Source of the DNA: Agapanthus africanus
Lineage: Eukaryota > Streptophyta > Magnoliopsida > Asparagales > Amaryllidaceae
Assembly (NCBI GenBank): GCA_030015575.1
Contig: JASDDO010000006.1
Location: 206,651,632-206,715,631, forward strand
Direction: 5' to 3'
Length of the DNA: 64,000 nt
The position numbers and the translations under genes were made by a program. Positions 11,531-22,951 of the stretch are shown one piece after another. Under the pieces are notes generated by a model. That model was not told the origin of the DNA, searched no databases, and was given only the letters and a program-made list of their open reading frames with translations. Every line of letters begins with the position of its first letter. The first letter of the stretch is position 1.

Positions 11531-12188
11531 ATTCTTGTACGCATTTTGGGATTGGTTTCTTTTGGAGCAGTATGTTTTATGATATTTACTATTTGGTATA
11601 GTAGCTGAGCAGGACTAGTCCGAGGAGAGTAACTAAATATATTTTTGCATGCATTGATAGTTATAGAAGGGATATCCAAAAATAGGCTATAGTCTCAGTA
11701 TTTACCTACGTGTCCGAGATGACACGAAACACTTAACAAAGGAAACCCTTCTAAATTATTTTTCAAAACGGTGGGACGGTATGTTAAACAAAGGGTGTGT
11801 ATATATATATAGTATTTTCTTACAATAGACGCCCGCCGCTGTGCCATGATACGCGCATCGCACAGCGAATTGAAAAGGTTTTGGCATGCATTTCTTTCAT
11901 ACGTTTTGACGAGTTTACAAAGATGTTTACATGTATAGTTTGATGTATATCATGTTGGTTTTCGTATTGGACTTCGACATTGGTGTCTTCACCATAACTC
12001 CGATGATTGCGAGATGCTTGATGGAGTTTTGATTTTGGTTTATATACTCATTTTTCATGCGCATGCATTGCGCTATGATTTGTTTTATGTATTTATGATT
12101 TCGGAGTCTCGACGACTTGATCTTTTTACTGTAATGTTTTAGTATTTGAGGGGTTTAAATTTAAATTCGGGGACCGAATTTATTTAAC

Positions 12189-12198
12189 AGGGGAAGAT
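12189..12198 (+). other. LARD-A polypurine tract
   Basis: AGGGGAAGAT directly precedes the TGTAAC start of the 3' LTR. The LARD-B equivalent, AAAGGGGGGAAGAT, is in the same place. Confidence 0.85.
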
Positions 12199-15100
12199 TG
12201 TAACATTTCAGAAATAATAAAATATTATTTTTGGCAATTTATATAATTAAATAATAAATATTATGAATATCCTTATGATACGGTATAATTAAATATCGAT
12301 AAAATGGGAAATATTTCGAAAATTATAGGAATTACTGAAATGAGGGTGTTTTACATGATTTAAGCAAATTATAAATTCTTTATGATTAAATATATTCCAT
12401 TTTAATACTAATCGCGATTAAATATCAATAATCGTGCATTAAACTTTCTTTGTGCACATGACATGCACCATGTCATATTTCAAAATTTTACATTCTCCTA
12501 CCATGTTCTTTTCTTTTTATCATGCATGGCTTTGTTTTATAAAGGAAATGAAAAGAAAAGATTAGAAAAGAAAAAGAAAAGATAAGAAAAAGGAAATAAA
12601 TTAAACAAAGATGTATGGGCAAGAGATAGAGAGAGAGGGTGAGGGGTCTCCTTGAACCTTGGCTCATTGTCCCCTTCATCATTTTTCTTCCCTCCCTCAT
12701 CCATGGCTGCCCTCACTCCCCCACCTCCTCTAAACCATCACAACACCACTAAAAACAAATCAAAACACTTCATTCCCTTCATTAAAAACTTGCACAAGCT
12801 CACTACAACCATGTGAGATCAAGAAAAGTTGGATTTTGAAGACTTGGGGCAACTCAAGAAATTTCTTGAGTTGCTAAATGAGGTACTCCCTTCACCATTA
12901 GAGTAATAATGAATTTCCTTTAGCTTCCATTTAAGTTTAGAACCGATTTAGTGTATTTGAGTGAACTTGGAAAATTCCTAGAAGTGGTTAAGGGATTTTA
13001 TGAGTTGTGAAATGTAAATTGAGATTAGTAAAGGTTATACAACCCCTTTAGTGTTAGAATTATGGACAAAACCAAAGGATAGACCCTAAACCATGAACTT
13101 TAGAATCCCCGATATCGGGAATTTATGGAAATTGTGAGGTTATTTAGAGATCTACTAACACCCGGGGACCGTAGAGATTATTTAGCAAATACTGTGATAC
13201 AAGCAGGCAACCTAGAAGCATCACCTAAAACCCAAACCCTAACCCATGGCCGCAAACTAATGCTTTCTGGCCATAAATTGCGGCCAGGACTTGACCCATG
13301 TGTCTCGTGCTTGGTCTGTGGCCCCTATATCAGTTAATTAGACCTCTCCCATATGTAAAATTGGCTAATTCAACTTAGGGCAAAATCTGGAGGTGTTTTC
13401 TTGAGTTGCTGCTTTGTTTTACGACTTCGTTTTAACTTGAGTTTTGGTACCTGGGTTTTGAATCGATGGTTTGACATTTGTACATCGACATCGAGGATTT
13501 GTTTGTTATTCTTGCATGCCTAGACCATAGGTTTTAACATATGCACGTTTCGTGTATCGTTTTGGTTTTCGTGCGCGATTCTGTTTACGATGCTATGTGT
13601 GTACATAAGTAGGTATCTCCACATGGACTTCGGACGATGAAGAAGAGGATGGTGACATCGACTTCGGCAAGCGAGGATCAAGGTGAGTAGATATACATCT
13701 ACGGGGGAAGTCGGGTCGAGGGCGTATAGCACCCCCGTAGTTTCGTAGTGAAAAATACGAATACATTATATTATATATATATGTGTGTGTGTGTGTATTG
13801 TGATACGTGGATGATATTCAGATAGTTTTTTAGATGTTCATGGGTTAGTTTTAGTGTATTAGAAGTAACTTAGTTTAGCTTCTTAGTCGCGAAACCCTAG
13901 AGTAAAGTTTTGCACACACGCATACATTTGTTTTACTTATGTGTTTATGGGGATATATATACACACACACACATATATGTTTATGAGTATGTGTGTGTGT
14001 ATATATATATATGTATGTATACATATACAAGGATAATGAGGATAGTACATTGTACTTGAAGATGAGTCTATATGATTGGGCATGATGCCACTAGATCGGT
14101 GATGTGATTTGGTTCGTATTATGAGATACGACATGATATTATAGCGGATCTTTAGGCGATGTGTTTTCATACACACGCATATATATGTTGATGGTATCAG
14201 AATGTACCAGACTTTAGATCAGTACCCCTAATTCCGGATATCATGATAATGATACCAGTTAAATAATGAGATAAATGTGATAGTTGACCCATACCCTGAT
14301 TTGGGATGACTTACAATGGATTTACCATACGAGATATAATTATGATGATAGATCCGTACTCTTGACTCGAGGATGTCATATTATATATTTATGTATCGTA
14401 CGTGATACTATTGAGGCGGGATCACCGACTACTAGATGTATATATATATCGACTCAGACTTAGGTGGTTTTCCCTACCCTTTCGATTAGTCTGTTAGTTT
14501 AGTCCTGTAGTTTACTTAGTAGATGTTAGACGGAGCTCGAGTCATACCTATTTCCAAAACTAACGAATCGTGAGTATTTTAAAGACAGGCTAAGAGGTAC
14601 TAAGGATATTTCAAAGGACATACATTTTCTTAAAAACACCGTAGCTCCTATTTTCTAAACACTATGATTCGTGCTATTTCAATGCCAAACGGTATGACTC
14701 GTGTATATTAATGTAGATTCCTTATTGTTGCATTTATTATTCATTTTCCGCATATTCTTTCTATTCTCATCGCATTGCATGTTTAAATGTGTTTTTATTA
14801 TTAAATTGAACCCATGTTATCAGGACACCAACACCATTACCGATGATGCGTATGTCTAAAATCACTTACTTGCCGGCTAACACACATCATCATCAGTAAT
14901 TGCCATGTCATGCACACTTTTGAAAATATTAATTCATCGATAACGCTTGCTAGCTCATAGTTTTGATATATCATTACTGTGCTAGATTAGACATTGCATT
15001 TATTTTTAAGATACATCATGCATTTATATATTCGTTTGTCATGAAATATTATGGAGCTTTATGCCCGTATTCGCTGTCTATTGACATCGTGATTTGAGAT

Positions 15101-16491
15101 TTCGGATTTCCATGAGATTTATGGTTTTGAAGAAACCGCAAGGATTTTATAAACAGATAATCATTTCTAAAGATAAAATTGCGGTTTTCTCATGGTATGA
15201 TTTGAGATATGTCCACCATGAGTTTTCTCGGCTCTTGAGCGATATCATACACCCGATTCGAGGAGGGGGAGGAACCGTCTGTGGGTGCATGGTGGACCCG
15301 GTGCGGTACCCCGGGACAAGATGGTCACAGATGTTGGCGTTGAGCGGCAGGGGAGCACTAACGACCGGTGATTTTATTGTGACGCACCGGATATCCGGAG
15401 GATACCGACGTGGTCTTGATATTTGATGATATGGGCCAGTCAGGATTGCCGTAGCCCTAGATATTGAGATTTGATGATACAGGCCAGTCCAGATTGCCGG
15501 AGCCAGAGATATTGAGATATTGGGATATATATTTGTGTCGATCCTTGACACTGATTCTCTCATGATTTCATTGATGATACTTCGATATTTATACAGAAAA
15601 CTCACTGAGACAAGAAAAAAGTTTTTCTCATTTAGATGTATTCTGTTTTCATGCATTCATATATCATATATATGATTTGTAGCAACCTTAGACATTTACA
15701 CGTGCACTTGGTATTACACTTATGTATAGATGTTTACCCTTGCCATTATTATATGCTTCAGTTTATAAATTGAGGTTATTATTATCGTATGACCTAGGAT
15801 TGAGTCATACATGCGATTTCTGCTTGGTGATGTTTTTTACTCACGAGTTGGCTACTCACCCCCATAGTGCCACAGTTTCTTGCAGGTTTTTCCATATAGG
15901 TTTCCTTGGCGGCTTTGCTGGCACACTGCTCTTTTAGGCTGATTGCTTTGGTAGGTAGTTTCACTCGCATAGTGACCACCCTTGTATTTCATTATATTCA
16001 GTTGTATCTACTAAACTCCATCAACCAGACTTGTATATTGTTTAAACTTAGAAGACCAGTGTATATTCTTTCGACCTTAGAGCCACGCTTGTATTATTAT
16101 GGTTTTCTTGATGATTTTGAGTTTCCTTTTGAGTTTTGATTTTCGCCCTTCGGTGTTGTATATTATATTGCTTGAGTGGTTGTGACTGCCAACTGGGGAA
16201 GTGCTAGCTCCCGCTTGGGGATGCCTTTATATATATTTCATGTGTTGTACCCTTTTGGGGCCAGTATTTACAAAGGAAACTTTGCCGAAATTTTCAGAAA
16301 AGACATGAGGTTTTAAAAATGCAATACGTCGGCTTATGATTGTTAAACTACTTTCTTTGAAACTAAACTTTTCCTTTTTTCTTCTTTTAAATGGTTTAAA
16401 TTTCTGGGATTTTGGCTTACTTGAATTAGATGGGGTCCTATAGACTTCATATGATTCAATTTCCAGTCACGTGCCATTTCGGGTCGTGACG
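12199..16491 (+). repeat. LARD-A 3' LTR
   Basis: Collinear with 5048-9351 along its whole length, with many scattered differences and a shorter microsatellite. It ends at 16491 and is followed by CCTCC, the presumed right target duplication, and then CACTA sequence. Confidence 0.88.
14836..14900 (+). other. conserved LTR hairpin, LARD-A 3' copy
   Basis: ATTACCGATGATG at 14836-14848 pairs with CATCATCAGTAAT at 14888-14900, with a single mismatch in the 13-base stem. Confidence 0.8.
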
Positions 16492-16496
16492 CCTCC

Positions 16497-17077
16497 CCGC
16501 TGTTTTCCGAGTACACTATAATAGAATTGATAATCATTTCAATGTTGTGAAACAACGTTGAAATGAACATCTAATCTATCTTTGTACATGGAGAACCAGC
16601 GGAAAAGTACCGACGAAATATCTCGAAACGGATGAAAATACAAGTGAATGCAGGTGTTTGATTTATACATTCATAACTTGTCCACACGGGACAAATCTAT
16701 CGGTTATCATACGATTGAATCTTCTCGTCACATAGACTACACAACGGTTATTAGTACCGAGCTATACCATCCGATATTTAACAAACTTCGTATAGTTCTA
16801 TGTCACAACGAACATCGAACGTATGTTAACCGATAGACGGGGACTAAGTGGCGCTTTGAGTTTCATATATGAGTATCGATGAGAATTTGAAAGTTTCATA
16901 TTATCATCGAGTATCATATATTGGTTTTAACTTGAACATTTAACATGAATAGGTTTTACATTTACGTTTCGTTATTAAGGGTTCGAAATTTCAAGTTTAG
17001 GGTAAATTTTTTCTTGCGTTTACGGTAAAGTTGTACGTTTACGTTATCATCGAGTATCCTACTGAATGAACTAGTGC
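16497..17077 (-). other. CACTA 5' leader or intron sequence, no gene seen
   Basis: AT-rich sequence between LARD-A and the telomere-like tract. There are short repeats of TATCATCGAGTATC near 16910 and 17046. No long conserved frame is visible. Confidence 0.5.
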
Positions 17078-17640
17078 GCCCTAAACCCAAAGCCTAAATA
17101 ACCCAAATTAACTACAATTAACCATAATCATTACCCTAACACAATTATCCCTAATGAACCCAAACTTAACCCAATTTACCCAAATTTACCTAATTAACCC
17201 TAATCAACCCAAACATAACCCAATTTACCCAAATTAACCAAATTAACCCTTATCAACACCCTAACCGTTTCAAATTATCACTAATAAACCCAAATTAACC
17301 CTACCCACTAATTAACCCAAATTAACCCTAGCCTCTAACCCTTAAACTGAACCAAACCTTAACCCTAACCCTAATTACCCTAACCCTATGCCTAACTAAT
17401 TAACCTTAACCCTAACCCAAACCCTAACCCTAACCCCAACTCCTACCCCAACCCCAACCCCAACCGAACCCTAACCCTAACCCCAACCCTAACCCTAACC
17501 CCAACCCCAACCGAACCCTAACCCTAACCCTAACCCCAATCCCAACCCCAATCGAACCCTAACCCTAACCCTACCCTAAACTGAACCCGATGCCTAACCC
17601 TAACCCTCACCCCTACCCGAACCCTGAACCCTGAACCCTA
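17078..17640. repeat. telomere-like CCCTAA tract inside the CACTA
   Basis: Dense CCCTAA, CCCCAA and CCCAAATTAA units, purest from about 17360 to 17580, grading into AT-rich variants on the left. On the element's coding strand this reads TTAGGG/TTGGGG. Many units are six bases long rather than the usual plant TTTAGGG heptamer. It lies just downstream of a probable first-exon donor, so it is an intronic repeat of the transposon and not a chromosome end. Confidence 0.8.
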
Positions 17641-17699
17641 GCTCTAACATCATCAAAATTATAAATAAAAGCATTATTAGAAGTAAAAATTTGAGATTT

Positions 17700-17930
17700 A
17701 CTAACCTGTAGCGGGCGGTGGAGAAGAAGACGGAGGAGACCGGTGGTCGACGACGTAATCGGCGACGAGTCGCGGGCGGTGGCGATGAGGAAGTTTTGGG
17801 AACGATCGAGGGTGGTGGCGGGCCGCGGGCGGAGGGCGGTGGCGACGAGGCGCGGGAACGATCGAGGCACGGGAGAGTGAGAGAGAGAATTTTTGGGAAC
17901 ATCGAGGGCTTTTCTGTCCTTTTTTTATTA
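17700..17930 (-). other. GC-rich first-exon-like segment of the CACTA
   Basis: On the minus strand a CTCTCTCTCACTCTCCCG leader leads into very GC-rich, Ala/Pro/Arg-coding-like sequence with two GATCGTTCCC repeats. It ends in CTACAG followed by GTTAGTAAATC, a good splice donor. Short frames are open on both strands (about 85-100 codons), and none matches a known domain. It may be an untranslated first exon or a captured gene start. Confidence 0.4.
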
Positions 17931-18145
17931 ATAACTTATATATATACCCCTACGGACTTAACCATAGGTCATTTTTTTGCGGCTCCATAGGGCCAAACAA
18001 CAAATTATGATTTAATATTTTTAAATTAAATCGTAGGGCACCGTATGGACAACCATTGGGAACTACGGATTAATCCGTTGGGGAAATAAAAAGTTGCCCC
18101 TACGGATTCATGTAGCCGTAAGGGCAACCCCATATTGTAGTAGTG
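17930..18145 (-). repeat. CACTA 5' terminus with subterminal repeats
   Basis: The minus strand starts CACTACTACAATATGGGG at 18145. Short motifs such as CCCTACGG, CGTAGGGCA and CCGTAAGGGCAAC recur in both orientations over the next 200 bases. This is typical of the subterminal transposase-binding region of CACTA elements. Confidence 0.7.
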
Positions 18146-18458
18146 CTAGCACGACTGCAAGATTTCGGTAGGTATCATCCATGTCAATTTCAAATTTTTA
18201 CCGTACTAAAGAACCCTAACCTAGAATATTAACTAGAGATTTAGATGAACAAGCAATGCAAAAAAATTTACATCTAAGTGAATGAGACATACAACCTTTG
18301 TAGACCGATCGTTCACTTCTAAAGCTCCGTGTAGTAGTCCCTTCGCTCCAAGTAGTGAACACCCGAACTCAAGAAAGGGTTCACGTGAAGAAATGAACAA
18401 GCTTGCTCGAAGTCTTCGAGGCCCAAGATTATCTACGTCGAGGACACTCAAGCTCATG
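18146..18458 (-). mobile_element. Copia-3 LTR, left piece
   Basis: From CTAGCACG onwards this aligns with 60478-60780 of the Copia-4 LTR, for example ACAACCTTTGTAGACC and CACTTCTAAAGCTCCGTG. Only about the first dozen LTR bases are missing, so the CACTA was inserted just inside the LTR. LARD-B interrupts the LTR at 18458. Confidence 0.75.
18454..18458. repeat. LARD-B target duplication, left copy
   Basis: TCATG, repeated exactly at 29257-29261 after the 3' LTR. Confidence 0.92.
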
Positions 18459-21400
18459 TGTAACATTTTAAAAATAATTAAATAAATAATTAAATGAATA
18501 AAATTGTTTAAGTAAAATTTTAGATTTTCGGTAAAGTAAAATGTATTTTTCGTAAAACTAAACCGTGATTGTTTTTTATTATAATTTCAAAAATACCTAT
18601 TTTAATTATGTAATTACTAGTAAATGGTGTTTATTTAGCCACTTATAAATTTTTAGTTTAATTAAAAAAAATTCCTAAATTAATTATTTTAAATATTAAC
18701 ATAAGCTTTATTTTTACACTAAATTAGTGTAAATTAAAAATTTGAATGGTTTTAATTTGTAAAAATGAACCATGGCATATTAGAATTTAGTGTGTATCAT
18801 GAAAAATTTATTTGCAAATTTTCCCATTTTTCTAGAGTTTTCTTGGTTGTTTTAGTAAAGAAATAAAAGAAAATGAAGAAATTCATGAAAAGACATAAAG
18901 TGAGATATTAATTGATGAAGTTTCTACACAAGTAATGAAACTCTTTTCTCTTTCTCCCTCTCTCCCTTGCTTGGCCGGCCACACTCTCATGGCAGCCCCC
19001 CTCATTTCCTACTTCATTTTTTGTACAAAAATCCATCAAATTACATCAAAAATTCAAGAAAAATTGCACAAAATCCTATTTATTTCCTACCCTTTATTCT
19101 TTGCTCTTCTTTACATGGATTTTGGAGATGGATAGCATGCATTTTGGAGGCTCATTTTCATGTTGATTTCATAATTTTGGAGGTATAAATTTTCTTCTTT
19201 TGTTTTATTTCTATTAGATGTTTCATTAAGCTTAATTAGATTTAATATATTAATTCTATTTACTACTTTTAAAAATTCAAGTAAGGGTTTGTAAAATTAA
19301 GTTGTGGTTTTATTAATTCATTAGGTTTATAATAACTAGTTTAACACTTTTACAAATGGAAAATCATGCATAGTTGATATATTGCAAATTGTGATCCAAA
19401 TTTCTTAAATTAAACCATTTTTAATAAACTAGATTTCTATTTATAGTATATATAGGTGGAATAAAATTCCAATTAATGTTTATAACACTAGAGTTTGGTT
19501 TAAAAGAGGATATTAACATGTTAGTGGAATGCAAAACCTAATCTAGTTATTAGTTTCAATTGTTAGTTAATAAAGTGTGATAAATATGCTAGTTTTTGCA
19601 AACTAGATTTTGGAAATTCCTAAATAAATGAGATTAAAAATATAATTATGGTTTCATTATGTCATTATCATCATGAATTGTAGTTTAGTACATTAATTCA
19701 TGCAAAATCATGTTTGGTGGTGGAATTGTGGTATTTTGCTTGAAAGATTTTAAAAATTACTAAAGGTTGCAAACTAGAAATTTCAAATTAATACAAATTT
19801 GTATAATAAAAATATTGTGATGGTTTATATAGTCTAGTTATGCTATTTAATGAGTTTTATGACCATTAGTTTCATTTAAATGCCAAGTTTTGAAGTAAAA
19901 TGGTAATTTGGCGTTTCGGGTCTTTTCGAAATCGGACGATTTGAGTGATTTTAGGGTTTTGATGGATTGAATCATGCTCTATATTATAAGTAACGAGTTT
20001 TCTAAACTACAACTTGTTTGTTGATGTTTATCTCGATCCATCGGTGTTTGTACGCCGATATCGAGCGATATTTGGTTCTTTTGTGTGGACGGGACATAGG
20101 TTTTAACCTATGCTTGTTCCTTGCGTCGTTTTGACTTTTGTATGTGATTCAGTTTACGATGATATTTATATGTTTGCGTTTAGGTACCCCTCACGTAGAC
20201 TGCGGGCGATGAAGAGGAGGATGGCGACACCGTCTTCGGCAGAAATGGACCATGTGAGTAGATGTATATCTACGGGGGGAAGTCGGGTGGATGGCGTTTA
20301 GCACCCCCGCAACGTAGAATAGGAATAGTACTTATTGACATTAGGAAACCAGATGTGACCCTAGATTCTTAATGCGTAGGACCCTAGTAATGACCCTAGG
20401 CTGGATTAGACTGATTTAAAAAGACCATATCAGAGAATGAATACCTTGGAAGAGGTTCGTAGGTTTCAGGTAGAAACACACACACGCACACACTGAAACT
20501 CGACATGGTGTATACGTGCGTGTGTATATACATATAGCACTAGGTAAAGGTATATATATATACACAACACGTATATATGATACATTGATGTGATATGATA
20601 TCTGAGGTATGATGAACAGTGTAACTGGGCTTGATGTCGTGATTTTTGGCTATACAGTCGTATTAAGTGTTAGTGGATCATTAGAGAATGAGATAATGAA
20701 CATGGATACATAACTTATAATGGGTGGTGATGATATTGAGGTACATGGGACTCTAAATTAGTACCCGGACTGTAACTTGTGATTGATCACGATATGTGAT
20801 ATGTATGACTTGATTACGACATCATATAGGTGTGACTTGATGTCGATATCATAGAGGTGTGACTTGAGGACGATATGATACATAAGACATGATATTCCTG
20901 AGGATGACATTATACTAATGATCAGACACCTAGGAGATACTTGACCCGTACCCCGATATTGGGATGCCGTACGATGGATTTTACCGTACGAGGCATAGAT
21001 ATGATGATTGATCCGCACTCTTGATTCGAGGAAGCCGTACTACGTACGTGACGCTATTGAGGCCGGATCACCGACTATTAGAGATATTGATTCAGACCTA
21101 GGTAGACTCTTGTTTCTTAATGACTAGATTCTTAGGTTTAGTTCCTTAGGATGTTAGATGGACACTAGGTTAGTTTCGAGTCATATAGTGGTAGTGGTTA
21201 TGGTATATCAAATGAGTGGATAACACACATCCGTCTTTACTTTCACACTGTAATCATCATGTTGCATGTTCATACATATGTTGCTATAATCAGTATAAAC
21301 TGTACATGTTAGGACACCAGTACCATTACCGATGATGCGCATATTCCACGCACACTTATTTGCCGGCTCATACACATCATCATCGGTAATTGCTATGTCA

Positions 21401-22935
21401 CGTACACTTTAGATTATATTAACTTTTATTGATAGAATCAGGTAACAACTTGACCGATATAATATTGTGATTATTCTCTGATGTTAGTATAGACATGATA
21501 ATTATTACTTAGACATTCATGCATTCATATTTTCATGTTATCACGCAGTATTATGGGCATATGCCGACACTTATCATATACTTACTCATGATTTTAAGAT
21601 TTGGATTTCTATGAGATTTCTGGATTTTTGGGGAAAACCGCAAGAATATATAAAACTTCTCTCTCTCTCTCTCTCCTCTTCTCTTTTTAAAATAAGATGT
21701 GGTTTTCTCGTGATGTATGTGTCGTCCACCATGAGATTTCATGTTTTCTGTTGGATTTCGAGACCCGATTCGAGGAGTGGATGAACCGTCTCGGGTATAT
21801 GGTGGGCCCGGTATGGTACCCCGGGGCAAGAAGATCGAGTTGTAGACGATGAGCCTGGCAGGGGAAGGCTACCTACCGGTGATGTCTGGCGCGGCGGATA
21901 TCCGGAGGATACCGACCGTTGTCGTGAGATTTGATGATATGGGCCGATCCGGACTGACGGAGCCTGAGGTATTGAGACTATGAGACTTGAGATTTACATG
22001 TTTGTGTCGATGCTTGACACGGATTTCCATGGATTTCATTATTGAGATTTCAGATTCCTATACACATTTTACTATGATAACAGTTAAAGATTTCTTATAC
22101 AGATATATCTAGATTTCAGGATTGATTATTTTATATTCATGGTGCATGCATATCCATTCATATGACATAGTACTATATGAGGCAATGACACGAGCACGGA
22201 GTATCTGCACTTACACGTAGTATTACCCTGTTATTACTAGATGATGGGGACTTAGTAGTGTATTATTATGACCTAGGATAGCGTCGTGCATTCGATTTCT
22301 TTTCGTAGATGTCGTCTACTCACGAGTTGGCAACTCACCCCCGTTGTGCCAAATTTTATTACAGGTTCGATGTACAGGTTTCCCTGGCAGCTTGCTGGCA
22401 CATCTATTCTTTCAGGGTGATTTGCACGATAGGTTGGTTCACTTGTATCCGAACCACCATTGTACTTTTATTCTTTCATTTGTATCTAGTAAGCTCCATC
22501 AACCATACTTGTATTACTTGATAAGTTTATTGGACCAGTCTTTTATTTTGACCTTAGAGTCGCGCATGTATTATTCTGATTTGGTGGTTTTGTTTTCTTT
22601 GAGTTTTGAGCCTCGCCCTTTGGCGCTGTATATTATTGTGCTTGTTGTGGTTGTTTCCGCCTGTTGGCGTTGATGCTAGCTCCCGTTTGGGGATGCTTTT
22701 TATTGTTTATGTATATTATACTTGTTGTACCCGTTTTGGGGCCAGTTTTTATAGAGGAGACTCTGCCGAAATTTTTGAGAAAATTTGCTGATGCTTTTAA
22801 ACTTGTTTTTATTTTTCTTCTTCTTCTTCTTTTATGGTTTAGATTTCTGGGCTTCGGCTTACTTAGGTTACGTGGCGCCTCTAGACGCTTCGTAATCTAA
22901 GTGCCGGTCACGTTCCGTACTTTCGGGTCATGACA
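18459..22935 (+). repeat. LARD-B 5' LTR
   Basis: Starts TGTAACATTTTAAAAATAAT and ends TTTCGGGTCATGACA. The first ~1.5 kb is very AT-rich and has a CTCTTTCTCCCTCTCTCCC tract near 18950. The part shared with LARD-A begins around 19990-20060. Confidence 0.92.
21325..21390 (+). other. conserved LTR hairpin, LARD-B 5' copy
   Basis: Perfect 13-base arms at 21325-21337 and 21378-21390 across a 40-base loop containing TTGCCGG. Confidence 0.85.
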
Positions 22936-22939
22936 AAGT

Positions 22940-22951
22940 CGGTATCAGAGC
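22940..22951 (+). other. primer binding site, LARD-B
   Basis: CGGTATCAGAGC, one base from the perfect initiator tRNA-Met complement, five bases after the LTR end. Confidence 0.85.

Larger units (their letters stand above)
9368..12188 (+). other. LARD-A non-coding interior
   Basis: No retroviral domain is visible in any frame. A short AC-GGGCAGAGAGAGCTGCGG segment near 9690 resembles the start of a Gypsy gag in feel only. Two parts are also found in LARD-B: a block at 10212-10620 (LARD-B 23304-23717) and the GTGCAC array at 11281-11530. The rest has diverged. Confidence 0.7.
5048..16491 (+). mobile_element. LARD-A: non-autonomous long-LTR Gypsy-like element
   Basis: Two LTRs of about 4.3 kb (5048-9351 and 12199-16491) flank a 2.85 kb interior with no recognisable gag, protease, reverse transcriptase or integrase. 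TG and CA-type ends, a primer site matching initiator tRNA-Met and a polypurine tract are all present, so its replication signals look complete while it encodes nothing. Large LTRs around a short non-coding interior are the definition of LARDs (large retrotransposon derivatives), which depend on proteins from a partner. The primer site and LTR style suggest a Tekay/Del-like Gypsy parent, but this is inference. LTR identity is about 92% by eye, so it is the oldest complete LTR element here. It sits in the CACTA element. Confidence 0.85.
785..18145 (-). mobile_element. CACTA (En/Spm) DNA transposon, interrupted by LARD-A
   Basis: The element reads on the minus strand from a terminal CACTACTACAA at 18145 leftwards. 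After that terminus come subterminal repeats (17930-18145), a GC-rich first-exon-like segment (17700-17930), a telomere-like intronic tract (17078-17640), LARD-A as an insertion (5048-16491), and then a TNP2-type transposase gene (4658 down to 1038). Removing LARD-A leaves about 5.9 kb, a plausible partial CACTA. The 3' terminus is not visible because an LTR abuts at 784. The CTA after the 5' terminus (18146-18148) is the likely 3 bp target site, but its partner is off-window. Joining the two halves is an inference from the LARD-A target duplication (CCTCA against CCTCC) and from the gene order. Confidence 0.75.

Noticed and set aside
15147-15656. 169-codon minus-strand open frame
   Set aside because: It lies inside the LARD-A 3' LTR. 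The aligned 5' LTR does not keep the frame, and the protein has no recognisable domain.
17078-17640. A real chromosome end
   Set aside because: The repeat is degenerate, short, flanked on both sides by transposon sequence and followed by 46 kb of further DNA.
16514-18145. A short CACTA element bounded by CACTATAATAG at 16514 and the terminus at 18145
   Set aside because: The left sequence matches the true terminus poorly, lacks subterminal repeats and has no matching 3 bp duplication (GTA against CTA). Continuity with the transposase gene across LARD-A explains the region better.
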